DNA of 64,000 nucleotides, from contig NZ_CP187232.1 in NCBI RefSeq assembly GCF_049674955.1, positions 3,348,001 to 3,412,000 on the forward strand, read 5' to 3'. Source of the stretch: Sphaerisporangium viridialbum. GTDB taxonomy: Bacteria > Actinomycetota > Actinomycetes > Streptosporangiales > Streptosporangiaceae. A program made the position numbers and the translations under genes. The notes beneath the pieces are model-generated. The model saw only the letters and a program-made list of their open reading frames with translations, was not told where the DNA came from and ran no database searches. Below are positions 33,116-42,849 of this stretch, in pieces (the stretch's first letter is position 1; each line of letters begins with the position of its first letter).

Positions 33116-35353
33116 GTGACCGTGACACGCGATTTGCCGTACCAGGCCGGGGACAGACGCCTGGCCATCGAGGAGGCCGCCGCCCGGGTCGTCACCGACC
33201 CCGCCAACTCGCGGATCGCCGCCGGCCTGCTGGCCGAGGAGATCGCGGACGAGGCGGCGGCGCACGGGGTGCGGACGTTCTCGGAGTCGATCGCCGCCAC
33301 GCACGAGGCCGGGCTGGTCCAGGACGCGCTTGCGGAGTTCGTGCGGGCCAACGCGGCCGTGCTGGACGACCTGGTCGACGCCGAGGCGGACGCCCGTTTC
33401 GAGTACTTCGGCCTGCGCACCGTGTACGACCGCTACCTGCTGCGCCACCCCGTCACGCGCGGCGTGCTCGAAGCGCCGCAGCACTTCTTCCTGCGCGTGG
33501 CCTGCGGGCTCGCCGACACGGTGGCCGAGGCCGCGGAGCTCTACCGCCTGATCTCCACGCTGTCGTACCTGCCCAGTTCGCCGACGCTGTTCAACTCCGG
33601 GTCGCGGCGCCCGCAGCTGTCCTCCTGCTTCCTGCTCGACTCGCCCCGCGACGAGCTGGAGGCCATCTACGAGCGGTACGGCCAGATCGCGCGGCTGTCG
33701 AAGTACGCCGGAGGCATCGGGGTCTCCTGGACCCGGGTGCGGGCGCGCGGCTCGCTCATCCGGGGCACCAACGGCCACGCCAACGGCATCGTGCCGTGGC
33801 TGCGCACCCTGGACTCAAGCGTCGCGGCCGTGAACCAGGGCGGTCGGCGCAAGGGCGCGGCCTGCGTCTACCTCGAACCGTGGCACGCCGACGTCGAGGA
33901 GTTCCTCGAACTGCGCGACAACACCGGCGAGGACGCCCGCCGCGCCCACAACCTCAACCTGGCGAACTGGATCCCCGACGAGTTCATGCGCCGGGTCGAG
34001 GACGACGGCGTGTGGTCGCTGTTCGACCCCAAGGACGTCCCCGAGCTGGTGGACCTGTGGGGCGCGGAGTTCGACGCCAGGTACCGCGAGGCCGAGGCCG
34101 CCGGGCGGTACGTCCGGCAGCTTCCCGCGCGCACCTTGTACGGCCGGATGATGCGCACCCTCGCGCAGACCGGCAACGGCTGGATGACGTTCAAGGACGC
34201 CGCCAACCGCGCCTCCAACCAGACGGCCCGCGCCGAGAACGTCATCCACCTGTCCAACCTCTGCACCGAGATCCTGGAGGTGACCAGTGACGCCGAGACC
34301 GCGGTGTGCAACCTCGGCTCGGTGAACCTGGCCGCGCACCTGGTGGACGGCGAGGTCGACTGGGCGCGGCTGCGCGCGACGGTGACGACGGCCGTGCGCT
34401 TCCTCGACCGGTCCATCGACCGGGGGTTCTACCCCACGCCGGAGGCGCAGGCAGCGAACACGCGCTGGCGCCCGATCGGCCTCGGCGTGATGGGCCTCGC
34501 CGACGTCTTCTTCTCGCTGCGGCTCCCCTTCGACTCGCCTGAGGCGCTCGCGCTGTCCACCCGGATCGCCGAGGAGATGGCCCTCGCCGCCTACTGGGAG
34601 TCCGCGAGCCTCGCCGAGAGGCACGGAGCGCACCCGTCGTACGCCGACACGCGCGCGGCAGGGGGAGTCCTGCACCTCGACCACTTCCCGGCGGCGAGTC
34701 CCGTGCACCCCGCCGAGTGGGCGGAGCTGCGCGAGCGCATCGCGGTCACCGGCCTGCGCAACTCCCTGCTCCTGGCCGTCGCGCCCACCGCGACCATCGC
34801 CTCGATCGCCGGATGCTACGAGTGCGTCGAGCCGCAGGTGTCCAACGTGTTCAAGCGCGAGACGCTCTCGGGCGAGTTCCTGCAGGTCAACCGCTACCTG
34901 GTGCGCGACCTCCAGGAGCGCGGCCTGTGGACGCCGGAGGTCAGGGACGCGGTCAAGCGCGCCGAGGGGAGCGTGCGGGAGATCGCCTCGATCCCCGAGG
35001 ACCTCAAGTCCCTGTACCGCACCGCCTGGGAGCTGCCGCAGAAGGCGCTGATCGACCTCGCCGCCGCGCGGCAGCCGTACATCGACCAGTCGCAGTCCCT
35101 CAACCTCTTCATGGCCACCCCGACCATCGGCAAGCTGTCCTCGATGTACGCCTACGCGTGGCGGGCCGGGCTGAAGACGACGTACTACCTGCGCTCGCGG
35201 CCCGCGACGCGCATCGCGCAGACCACCGTGGCGGCCGAGCCGAGGGTGGCGCCCCAGGCGGCGGCGCCCGTGCAGGTGCTCGCGGCCGTGCCCGACCCGG
35301 ACGCCGTCGCCTGTTCCCTTGAGAACCCCGAGATCTGTGAGGCGTGCCAGTGA
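33116..35353 (+). CDS. nrdA: Class I ribonucleotide reductase, large subunit
   Basis: A 745-residue alpha subunit that reduces ribonucleoside diphosphates to deoxyribonucleotides. Redox Cys are in LSSCFLLD (about 171), catalytic Cys in HLSNLCTEIL (about 382), and the C-terminal shuttle pair in EICEACQ (741 and 744). There is no N-terminal ATP-cone sequence, so overall dATP inhibition through that domain is not expected. GTG 33116 follows AAGGGAG; upstream in-frame codons lie in the riboswitch. The next gene overlaps its stop by one base. Confidence 0.96.
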   Translation: MTVTRDLPYQAGDRRLAIEEAAARVVTDPANSRIAAGLLAEEIADEAAAHGVRTFSESIAATHEAGLVQDALAEFVRANAAVLDDLVDAEADARFEYFGLRTVYDRYLLRHPVTRGVLEAPQHFFLRVACGLADTVAEAAELYRLISTLSYLPSSPTLFNSGSRRPQLSSCFLLDSPRDELEAIYERYGQIARLSKYAGGIGVSWTRVRARGSLIRGTNGHANGIVPWLRTLDSSVAAVNQGGRRKGAACVYLEPWHADVEEFLELRDNTGEDARRAHNLNLANWIPDEFMRRVEDDGVWSLFDPKDVPELVDLWGAEFDARYREAEAAGRYVRQLPARTLYGRMMRTLAQTGNGWMTFKDAANRASNQTARAENVIHLSNLCTEILEVTSDAETAVCNLGSVNLAAHLVDGEVDWARLRATVTTAVRFLDRSIDRGFYPTPEAQAANTRWRPIGLGVMGLADVFFSLRLPFDSPEALALSTRIAEEMALAAYWESASLAERHGAHPSYADTRAAGGVLHLDHFPAASPVHPAEWAELRERIAVTGLRNSLLLAVAPTATIASIAGCYECVEPQVSNVFKRETLSGEFLQVNRYLVRDLQERGLWTPEVRDAVKRAEGSVREIASIPEDLKSLYRTAWELPQKALIDLAAARQPYIDQSQSLNLFMATPTIGKLSSMYAYAWRAGLKTTYYLRSRPATRIAQTTVAAEPRVAPQAAAPVQVLAAVPDPDAVACSLENPEICEACQ

Positions 35354-36348
35354 TGTTGCTCGACCCCGGAATGGACCTGACGCTGCGGCCGATGCGGTAC
35401 CCGGAATTCTATGAGCGGTACCGGGCCGCGATCCGCAACACCTGGACGGTCGAGGAGGTGGACCTGCAGTCGGATCTCGCCGACCTCGCCAAGATGAGCC
35501 CGGGGGAGCGGCACCTGATCAACCGCCTGGTGGCGTTCTTCGCGACCGGCGACTCGATCGTGGCCAACAACCTCGTGCTCAACCTGTACCAGCACGTCAA
35601 CGCCCCCGAGGCGCGGCTGTACCTCTCACGGCAGCTCTTCGAGGAGGCCGTGCACGTGCAGTTCTACCTGACGTTGCTGGACACCTACCTTCCCGACCAC
35701 GACGAGCGGGCCAAGGCGTTCGCGGCGGTCGAGCACATCCCCTCGATCAGGGACAAGGCGGAGTTCTGCTTCCGGTGGATCGACTCCATCAACGAGCTGA
35801 ACCGCCTTGAGACCGGGGACGACCGCAGGGCGTTCCTGCTCAACCTGATCTGCTTCGCCGCGTGCATCGAGGGCCTGTTCTTCTACGGCGCCTTCGCCTA
35901 CGTGTACTGGCTGCGCTCGCGCGGCCTGCTGGGCGGGCTGGCCACCGGGACGAACTGGGTGTTCCGCGACGAGTCCATGCACATGGAGTTCGCCTTCTCG
36001 GTCGTGGACACCGTACGCGCGGAGGAGCCTGAGCTCTTCGACGACAAGCTGAGCGCCGAGGTGACCCAGATGATCGAGGAGGCGGTCGCCGCCGAGCTGG
36101 CGTTCGCCCGCGACCTGTGCGGCGAGGGCCTGGCCGGCATGAGCGCGGACCAGATGCGCCAGTACCTCGAATACGTCGCCGACCGGCGCCTGGCCCGGCT
36201 CGGGCTGCCGGAGCGGTACGGCACGGCCAACCCGTTCGCCTTCATGGAACTCCAGGACGTGCAGGAACTGGCGAACTTCTTCGAGCGCAGGGTGTCCGCG
36301 TACCAGGTGGCGGTGGAGGGCAGCGTGAGCCTCGACGAGGCCTTCTGA
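35353..36348 (+). CDS. nrdB: Class I ribonucleotide reductase, small (radical) subunit
   Basis: A 331-residue beta subunit with the di-iron site and radical Tyr: Glu98, His101 and Tyr105 in EEAVHVQFY, a further Glu in CIEGLFFYGAF, and Glu/His in DESMHMEF. The spacing Glu-x-x-His-x-x-x-Tyr equals that of E. coli NrdB Glu115/His118/Tyr122, so a tyrosyl-radical class Ia enzyme is likely. ATG 35353 overlaps the nrdA TGA. No third gene (nrdS) follows. Confidence 0.96.
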   Translation: MLLDPGMDLTLRPMRYPEFYERYRAAIRNTWTVEEVDLQSDLADLAKMSPGERHLINRLVAFFATGDSIVANNLVLNLYQHVNAPEARLYLSRQLFEEAVHVQFYLTLLDTYLPDHDERAKAFAAVEHIPSIRDKAEFCFRWIDSINELNRLETGDDRRAFLLNLICFAACIEGLFFYGAFAYVYWLRSRGLLGGLATGTNWVFRDESMHMEFAFSVVDTVRAEEPELFDDKLSAEVTQMIEEAVAAELAFARDLCGEGLAGMSADQMRQYLEYVADRRLARLGLPERYGTANPFAFMELQDVQELANFFERRVSAYQVAVEGSVSLDEAF

Positions 36349-36411
36349 CCCACCCTGATTTCCCACGATCAGCGGCACACGGTAGGAAAGACGACGAAGG
36401 AGGCGTCGCCT

Positions 36412-37461
36412 GTGTCACCAGCAGTCAACTGGTTGGTCCTGGTGGTCGTCGTGCTGGCGGCCATCGTGGCGGTGGAGCTGCTCAGGCGGCTGCTGAGATC
36501 CCACCGGGTCAACGGCCGCTTCTCGCTCGCGGGCCCGGTCGTCGAGCGCTGCACGTGGCCGGGGTTCGCGACGGCGGCCCTGGTCGCGTTCAACACCGGG
36601 TTCGCGCCGGGCATGACCGGCAGGGCCGCCTCCTACGCCGTTGAGCAGACCATCACCGTCCTGCTGATCGCGTGCGTGGCCTGGCTGGTCATCCAGGCCG
36701 CGTACGCGGTGACGGACGTCGTGCTCGCGCGGCTCGGCACGATCGAGGGCGACGGCAACCGCAGGGCCCGCCGCATCCGCACCCAGATCACCCTCGTACG
36801 GCGGGTGGCCGCCGCCGTCATGATCGTGGTCGCCGCGGGGGCGATGCTGTTCAGCTTCCCGGCCGTGCGGGCGCTCGGCGCCGGGCTGCTGGCCTCGGCC
36901 GGCATCGCCGGCGTGGTGGCGGGAATCGCCGCGCAGTCCACGCTGAGCAACCTCATCGCCGGGCTGCAGCTCGTCTTCAGCGACGCCATCAGGCTCGACG
37001 ACGTGGTGGTGGTCGACGGGGAGTGGGGCCGCATCGAGGAGCTGACGCTCACGTACGTCGTCCTGCGGCTCTGGGACGAGCGGCGGCTCATCCTGCCGGT
37101 CTCGCACTTCACCACCACCCCGTTCGAGAACTGGACGCGCCACGGGAGCCGTGTCATCGGGCACGTGATGCTCCGGGTCGACTGGTCGGTGCCCGTCGAG
37201 GAGATCAGGACGGAGCTGTACCGGCGCCTGCGCGAGCACCCGCTGTGGGACCAGAAGGACTGGACCCTCCAGGTGACCGACGTCCAGCCGAACGGCCTGG
37301 TGGAGCTGCGGGCGCTGATGAGCGCCTCGGACGCGCCGAGCGTGTGGGACCTGAAGTGCGACATACGCGAGCACCTGGTCACCTACATCAGGGAGAAGCA
37401 CCCCCAGGCGCTGCCCCGGCTCCGGGTGGACGACGTTCCCCCCGACCTGGTGGCGGACTAG
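36412..37461 (+). CDS. MscS-family mechanosensitive ion channel
   Basis: A 349-residue membrane protein. Three to four N-terminal helices precede the pore helix ALGAGLLASAGIAGVVAGIAAQSTLSNLIAGLQLVFSD, rich in Gly/Ala as in MscS TM3, then the beta domain (RLDDVVVVDGEWGRIEELTLTYVVLRLWDERRLILPVS) and an alpha/beta C-terminus. GTG 36412 lies eight bases after GAAGGAGGC. It would release solutes on osmotic downshock. Convergent with the next gene with zero bases between the two stops. Confidence 0.93.
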   Translation: MSPAVNWLVLVVVVLAAIVAVELLRRLLRSHRVNGRFSLAGPVVERCTWPGFATAALVAFNTGFAPGMTGRAASYAVEQTITVLLIACVAWLVIQAAYAVTDVVLARLGTIEGDGNRRARRIRTQITLVRRVAAAVMIVVAAGAMLFSFPAVRALGAGLLASAGIAGVVAGIAAQSTLSNLIAGLQLVFSDAIRLDDVVVVDGEWGRIEELTLTYVVLRLWDERRLILPVSHFTTTPFENWTRHGSRVIGHVMLRVDWSVPVEEIRTELYRRLREHPLWDQKDWTLQVTDVQPNGLVELRALMSASDAPSVWDLKCDIREHLVTYIREKHPQALPRLRVDDVPPDLVAD

Positions 37462-39033
37462 TCAGTTGCCCGACGGCCGCAGCACGCGGGTGCCGCCCGC
37501 GATGAGCGCCGTGGCGAGGATCCAGCCCGACGCGATCAGGATGTTCGCCAGCCACTGCGTCCAGCCCACGGGTTCCCAGGCGCCCCGCTGCTCGAAGAGG
37601 CTCACCGGCACCAGCAGGTCGAGCGTGTAGGCGAAGGGGTGGAAGATCCGCCGCTCGTCCAGCCCCACCTGGCTCGGGGGATGGGTGGCGAAGACGGCCG
37701 TCCCGACCGACAGCAGGAGGCCGAACCACACCCCGGCGAGCCAGGGGCGGTGCCCGTACCCGACGACCATGTCGAGCAGGTAGCCCGCGAGCCGTCCCGG
37801 GACGCGCAGCGTGGAGCGCCTGGCCCGCTGCTTGGCGAGCAGGACGCCGCGCGCGTCCTGGTCGTGGCCGATCCTGCGGTACCAGGCGGCGAGCTGCTCG
37901 TAGGGCTGCGGCCGGTAGCCCAGCGGGTCACGGCCCAGCCATGCCAGGCGGTCCGTGAGCGAGGTGTTCCCCCGCAGCGACTCGAAGGTGAGCCCGTTGA
38001 GGCGTACGCGCCCGGCATAGGCGCCGGGGTGGTCGAGCAGGACGCCGATCCGCGAGTAGCCGAGGTTGATCTCGCCCCGCACGGACGCCGGGGTCAGGAT
38101 GAGCTCGTCGACCTGCATGTGGCTGAGGTGCAGGCAGCGGTCGGGGGCGCTCACCACGGCCCGGTCGAAGGAGAGCACTCCGGTGACCCGTGCCCCGCGC
38201 AGCCGTACGGTGCCGTCGGCGGTGAACCCCGCGCTCAGCTCCACGCTCGTCGCGCTCATGTGGTCGGCGTACACCGCGTGGGGGCCGGTGCTCGTGATCA
38301 CCGCGCGCTGGAGGTAGAGGCCGCTGTTGAAGCGGGCGCCGATCAGCCTCAGCCCGCCGGTGGTCCGCAGGTCGCGGCAGAAGGCGCCGCCGTCCACGGT
38401 CAGGCCCCCGGCCCACAGCGCCCAGTGGTTCGGGTCCCAGCCCCGATCGCGCTTCTCGGCCTCGGTCAACGGCCGGCTCCTGTCCTCCTTGAAGCTTTCT
38501 GAGGCGATGGCGGCGGGCTGGTCCGGCGCGGACAGGTGGGTACGGCTGAGGCGGAACTGGCCGGCGATGTGGGCGTTGTCAAGCCGCACTCCCGCGTGGA
38601 CCGTGCACGAGTCCAGCTCGAAGAGCCCCTCGACCGTGCAGCGGGCCGCCCGGATGCGGCGGAGGTCGCAGCCGCGGAAGCGCATGCCCTTGGTGGTGGC
38701 GTCGGTGAGGGAGACGACGCCGGACAGGTGGCAGTTCAGCAGGTGGAGCTTGGTGGTGAGCGTCGCGTCCGAGAGGTCGACGTCGCCGACGACGCGGGCC
38801 CCGGCGAGCCGCAGCCCCGCCACCTCCCCGGGCCTCGCGGGCTGTGCTCCGAGCATGAGGGCGATGATCACGCCGGCGCGTACGGTGCGCTCCCGCCCCC
38901 ACCGTGCGCCCTTCGCGGGGTCGTCGCGCCGGTGGTCACCGGTACGCAGGTCGACCCAGGCGCCCGAGGGGTAGGCGTCCCACACCTGTCGTTCCGTCGG
39001 CGTCAGCCGCCAGAATGGCCGTGATCTCCGCAC
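37462..39033 (-). CDS. Pentapeptide-like beta-helix membrane protein
   Basis: A 523-residue protein. Residues about 65-370 are a repetitive right-handed beta-helix-like region with regular turns such as LRLAGARVVGDVDLSDATL and LRLIGARFNSGLYLQRAVI. The C-terminus has two or three membrane helices (PWLAGVWFGLLLSVGTAVFA; WLANILIASGWILATALIAG). Similar proteins are often labelled membrane-associated oxidoreductase in Streptomyces, but no redox motif is visible here. The start is GTG 39033. Function unknown. Confidence 0.7.
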   Translation of the reverse strand: MRRSRPFWRLTPTERQVWDAYPSGAWVDLRTGDHRRDDPAKGARWGRERTVRAGVIIALMLGAQPARPGEVAGLRLAGARVVGDVDLSDATLTTKLHLLNCHLSGVVSLTDATTKGMRFRGCDLRRIRAARCTVEGLFELDSCTVHAGVRLDNAHIAGQFRLSRTHLSAPDQPAAIASESFKEDRSRPLTEAEKRDRGWDPNHWALWAGGLTVDGGAFCRDLRTTGGLRLIGARFNSGLYLQRAVITSTGPHAVYADHMSATSVELSAGFTADGTVRLRGARVTGVLSFDRAVVSAPDRCLHLSHMQVDELILTPASVRGEINLGYSRIGVLLDHPGAYAGRVRLNGLTFESLRGNTSLTDRLAWLGRDPLGYRPQPYEQLAAWYRRIGHDQDARGVLLAKQRARRSTLRVPGRLAGYLLDMVVGYGHRPWLAGVWFGLLLSVGTAVFATHPPSQVGLDERRIFHPFAYTLDLLVPVSLFEQRGAWEPVGWTQWLANILIASGWILATALIAGGTRVLRPSGN

Positions 39034-39107
39034 ATCGGGACCTTAGCGCGAGATACGGGGCATTGGCGGGGCATGTCGCGTACATGATCGACTGGACGGG
39101 TCCGCCG

Positions 39108-39421
39108 TCAGTCCGGCTCGATGTGCATCGCCCGCTCCTCGGCGGAGAGGTCGCCGTCGTCCGGGCCGATCTCCTGGGCGTACTCCTCGGAGTCCACGTC
39201 CGGATGGGCGCCCTCGTCGGGGGCGACGAACCGGTACTCCTCCCGGGGAACGCGACCGCGCTCGGGCGCCTCCTGCCACACCCGCCGCGAGATGCCGTTC
39301 CTGTCCTCGGGATCGTCCTCGGCGATCTCGTGGCCGATGGGCAGGTTCTCCGTCCATTCCTCTATCTGGGTCAGCTGCTCGTCATCGCCCATGTCATCGG
39401 GTCCGCGCGTGGTTTCGGTCA
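39108..39421 (-). CDS. Small acidic hypothetical protein
   Basis: About 104 residues, very rich in Asp/Glu, with no hydrophobic segment, probably soluble. The segment WTENLPIGHEIAEDDPEDRNGISRRVWQEAPERGRVPREEYRFVAPDEG looks ordered and conserved-like. ATG 39421 is used; an ATG at 39436 is also possible. Not recognised. It precedes no operon; its neighbours are convergent or spaced. Confidence 0.6.
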
Positions 39422-39516
39422 TACCTGATGCCATACCCCTATCTGGCAATATCTCGCTCAGAGGCGGACCTGAAATCGCCCGCCCTGCGCCGCATCCTCA
39501 AAAGGCCCGCCCGCCG

Positions 39517-40752
39517 CTACCTCTCGATGACCTCGTTCTTGCCGATCACGACCACGCCCTCCCTGGTCACGGCGAACCGCGAGCGGTCGTGTTCGAGGTC
39601 GAGCCCGATGCGGGCGCCGTCCGGGATGACCACGTTCTTGTCGATGATCGCCCGCCGGACGATCGCGCCCCTGCCGACCTTGACGCTTCCCATCAGGACC
39701 GAGTCCTCGACCTGGGAGTGGGAGTGCAGCACCACGCCGGGCGACAGGATGGACCGCGAGGCGACGCCGCCCGAGACGATCACGCCGGGCGAGACGAGCG
39801 AGTCGACGGCCCGTCCCACGCGGTCGCCGTCGTTGTGCACGAACTTGGCGGGCGGCAGCGGGTCGTGGCCGGTGTAGATCGGCCAGCGGTCGTTGTAGAG
39901 GTTGAACACCGGGTGCACCGACACCAGGTCCATGTGCGCGTCGTAGTAGGCGTCCAGGGTGCCGACGTCGCGCCAGTAGCCCCGGTCGCGCTCGGTGGAG
40001 CCGGGGACGGCGTTGTCGGCGAAGTCGTACACCTCGGCGCCACCCGACTTCACGAACATCGGGATGATGTTCCCGCCCAGGTCGTGCTTGCTGCTGGGGT
40101 CGAGGGCGTCCTCCCGCAGCGCGTCGATCATCGCCTGGGTCTTGAAGACGTAGTTCCCCATCGAGGCGTAGACCTGGTCGGGAGCGTCCGGCAGGCCGAT
40201 GGCGTCGGTCGGCTTCTCGCGGAAGGCCACGATCCTGTGCCCGGCCGGGTCGGTCTCGATCACCCCGAACTGGTCGGCCAGCGAGAGGGGCTGGCGGATC
40301 GCCGCGACCGTGACGTCCGCGCCGGACTCGATGTGCTGCTGGACCATCTGCTGGGGGTCCATGCGGTAGATGTGGTCGGCGCCGAAGACGATGCAGTGCT
40401 CGGGCAGCTCGTCGTAGATGAGGTTGAGGTTCTGGAAGAGCGCGTCGGCCGACCCGGCGAACCAGCGCGGGCCGAGCCGCTGCTGCGCGGGCACCGGCGT
40501 GACGTAGTTGCCCAGCATGGTCGACATCCGCCAGGTGCGTGTGACGTGCCTGTCGAGGCTGTGGCTCTTGTACTGGGTCAGGACGACGATCTTGAGGTAG
40601 CCGCCGTTGGTCAGGTTCGACAACACGAAGTCGACCAGGCGGTAGATTCCTCCGAAGGGCACCGCCGGCTTGGCGCGGTCGGCTGTGAGCGGCATCAGCC
40701 GCTTTCCCTCGCCACCGGCCAGCACGATCGCGAGGATTTTGGGCGTCGTCAT
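39517..40752 (-). CDS. glgC: Glucose-1-phosphate adenylyltransferase
   Basis: A 411-residue ADP-glucose pyrophosphorylase for glycogen synthesis. The nucleotide motif LAGGEGKRLMPLTADRAKPAVPFGGIYRLVDF opens the protein. RWFAGSADALFQN, FGADHIYRMD and IVAFREKP follow, and the C-terminal beta-helix ends in GARIG. It is divergent from glgA with 67 bp between the starts, so the two glycogen genes can share control. Confidence 0.97.
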   Translation of the reverse strand: MTTPKILAIVLAGGEGKRLMPLTADRAKPAVPFGGIYRLVDFVLSNLTNGGYLKIVVLTQYKSHSLDRHVTRTWRMSTMLGNYVTPVPAQQRLGPRWFAGSADALFQNLNLIYDELPEHCIVFGADHIYRMDPQQMVQQHIESGADVTVAAIRQPLSLADQFGVIETDPAGHRIVAFREKPTDAIGLPDAPDQVYASMGNYVFKTQAMIDALREDALDPSSKHDLGGNIIPMFVKSGGAEVYDFADNAVPGSTERDRGYWRDVGTLDAYYDAHMDLVSVHPVFNLYNDRWPIYTGHDPLPPAKFVHNDGDRVGRAVDSLVSPGVIVSGGVASRSILSPGVVLHSHSQVEDSVLMGSVKVGRGAIVRRAIIDKNVVIPDGARIGLDLEHDRSRFAVTREGVVVIGKNEVIER

Positions 40753-40819
40753 AGGAGGACGCTACCCGGCTTTACCCAGCTAAACCCGTCGAAACACCGC
40801 CAAACGCTAAGGTTTAACC

Positions 40820-42028
40820 ATGCGTGTCGATCTACTGAGCCGTGAATACCCGCCAGAGGTGTACGGCGGGGCCGGGGTCCATGTCGAGTACCTCGCCAGG
40901 GAGCTGCGGAGCCTGGCCGATGTCCGGGTCCGCTGCTTCGGCGCGCGGCGCGACGAGGGCGGGGTGGACGCCTACCGCGTCCCCGGCGGCCTGGAGACCG
41001 CGAACCCGGCGCTCCAGGTGCTCGGCGTCGACCTGGAGATGGCGTCGGCGTGCGAGGGGGCCGACGTCGTGCACAGCCACACCTGGTACGCCAACTTCGC
41101 GGGCCACGTCGCCAAGATGCTCTACGGCACGCCGCACGTGGTCACCACCCACAGCCTGGAGCCGCTGCGCCCCTGGAAGGCCGAGCAGCTCGGCGGCGGC
41201 TACACCCTGTCCTCCTGGGCCGAGCGCACCGCCCTGCTCGGCGCCGACGCGGTCATCGCGGTGTCGGAGGGCATGCGGCGCGACGTGCTCGCCTGTTATC
41301 CGGAGATCGCGCCCGGCCGCGTGACGGTGATCCACAACGGCATCGACACGGGCGAGTACGCCCCGGACCCCGGCACCGGGGTCCTGCTCGCGCACGGCAT
41401 CGACCCCGCCAGGCCGTATGTCGTCTTCGTCGGGCGCATCACCCGGCAGAAGGGGCTGGTACACCTGCTCCGCGCGGCGCGGTCCTTCGCCCCCGACGCC
41501 CAGCTCGTGCTCTGCGCGGGCGCGCCCGACACCCCCGAGATCGCCGCCGAGGTCGCGGGGCTGGTAGAGGAACTGCGCGAGAGCAGGGCCGGGGTGGTCT
41601 GGATCTCCGAGATGCTGCCGAGGGCCGAGGTCATCCAGATCCTCACCCACGCCACCGTGTTCGTGTGCCCGTCGGTGTACGAGCCGATGGGCATCGTGAA
41701 CCTCGAGGCCATGGCCTGCGAGACCGCCGTCGTGGCCACCGCGACCGGTGGCATCCCCGAGGTCGTCGCCGACGGCTCGACCGGCCTGCTCGTGCCGATC
41801 GACCAGGGGGCCGACGGCGAGCCGCGCGATCCGGAGGCCTTCGCCGGCGCCATCGCCCAGCGGGTCAACGCCGTGCTGTCCGACCCCGAACTGGCCGCCT
41901 CGATGGGCAAGGCGGGCCGTCAGCGGGCCGTCGAGCACTTCTCCTGGCCGGCCATCGCCGCCCGCACCCAGGCGCTCTACGACGGCCTCCGAACAAATGC
42001 CGCGCGGGGTGCGTCTAACACGGTATGA
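40820..42028 (+). CDS. glgA: Glycogen synthase/alpha-maltose-1-phosphate synthase, GT4 type
   Basis: A 402-residue GT4 glycosyltransferase of the actinobacterial GlgA/GlgM type that uses ADP-glucose. The N-terminus SREYPPEVYGGAGVHVEYLARELR and the donor-site segment VCPSVYEPMGIVNLEAMACETAVVATATGGIPEVV are diagnostic. The ATG has AAGG seven bases before it; TAAGGT at 40808-40813 could also be a -10 box for a leaderless message. Whether it makes maltose-1-phosphate, as in mycobacteria, or extends glycogen directly is not decided by sequence alone. Confidence 0.93.
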   Translation: MRVDLLSREYPPEVYGGAGVHVEYLARELRSLADVRVRCFGARRDEGGVDAYRVPGGLETANPALQVLGVDLEMASACEGADVVHSHTWYANFAGHVAKMLYGTPHVVTTHSLEPLRPWKAEQLGGGYTLSSWAERTALLGADAVIAVSEGMRRDVLACYPEIAPGRVTVIHNGIDTGEYAPDPGTGVLLAHGIDPARPYVVFVGRITRQKGLVHLLRAARSFAPDAQLVLCAGAPDTPEIAAEVAGLVEELRESRAGVVWISEMLPRAEVIQILTHATVFVCPSVYEPMGIVNLEAMACETAVVATATGGIPEVVADGSTGLLVPIDQGADGEPRDPEAFAGAIAQRVNAVLSDPELAASMGKAGRQRAVEHFSWPAIAARTQALYDGLRTNAARGASNTV

Positions 42029-42711
42029 AGCCATCCAACGACGCCAGACGGCTCGCCCTCGTGTCGGCCGTGGTGGCGGGTGTGGTGACCGTGTCGGCCG
42101 CCTGCGGTTCCACCGCCCCCTCCGCGCCCTCCGTGTCCTCAGCGTCCCCCGGGCAGGAGGTCACGACGGCGGCCCGTACGGCCGCGTCCGCGACAGGGGT
42201 GGTGACCACGGGCTCCACCGGCACCGGCTCCACGGTCGCCTCGCGGGGAGTGCGGGCGGCCGGTTCCTCCACCGGTTCCTCCACGGGCTCGGCCGCCGCC
42301 GCGAGGTGCCACACCGGGTCGCTGGCGGCACGCGTCGGCGCGGTGAGCCCCGGCGCCGGCCAGCGGTACGCGCCCCTGGTGCTCACCAACAAGTCCGCCA
42401 AGACCTGCTGGGTGTACGGCTACGTCGGCCTGATCATGATCGACGGCAGGGGCGACGTGCTGCGCACCAGGACGCGCAGAGACGGGACCCAGCCGCGCCG
42501 GATCACCCTCCGGCCGGGAGCCGGGGCCTACGCCAAGATGCACTGGACCGTGGTTCCCACCGGGCGCGAGACCAGGTGCCCGGAGTCCGCGCGGCTCATC
42601 ATCCTGCCGCCCGACGAGGTCGACGCCCACCTGGAGATCCCCTTCAAGGCGGCCCCCTGTGACGACGGCCGCATCGACGTCTCCCCGATGGCGGCCGGTA
42701 CCCACCTCTGA
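42025..42711 (+). CDS. DUF4232 lipoprotein
   Basis: A 228-residue exported protein. The lipobox is VSAACGS at about residue 27, followed by a Ser/Thr/Ala-rich linker of about 65 residues and a DUF4232 domain (CHTGSLAARVGAVSPGAGQRYAPLVLTNKSAKTCWVYGYVGLIMIDGRGD). The ATG overlaps the glgA TGA as ATGA, though the functions seem unrelated. The end of the gene has been duplicated in tandem (42690-42800). Confidence 0.85.
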   Translation: MKPSNDARRLALVSAVVAGVVTVSAACGSTAPSAPSVSSASPGQEVTTAARTAASATGVVTTGSTGTGSTVASRGVRAAGSSTGSSTGSAAAARCHTGSLAARVGAVSPGAGQRYAPLVLTNKSAKTCWVYGYVGLIMIDGRGDVLRTRTRRDGTQPRRITLRPGAGAYAKMHWTVVPTGRETRCPESARLIILPPDEVDAHLEIPFKAAPCDDGRIDVSPMAAGTHL

Positions 42712-42800
42712 CCGCCTCGGACAGGGCGGCCGGTCCACCTCTGACCGCCTCCGGCAGGGCGGCCGGTACCACTTCTGACCGCCTCCGGCAGGGCCGGCGG
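42690..42800. repeat. Tandem 33-34-bp repeat that includes the DUF4232 stop codon
   Basis: Three units of the type GGCGGCCGGTACCAC + CTCTGACCGCCTC + CGGCAG run from the last codons of the gene into the intergenic space, with a fourth partial unit. The first contains the real TGA; later ones repeat it out of the gene. Nothing else is present before 42850. Confidence 0.75.
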
Positions 42801-42849
42801 GCGCGGAGCCAGCGGTGATCATGAACACCGCCCTGGGTAAACTGTCGGC

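Noticed and set aside
40808..40820. Leaderless start for glgA
   Set aside because: TAAGGT fits a -10 box, but AAGG also works as a ribosome site seven bases before the ATG, so the case is undecided.
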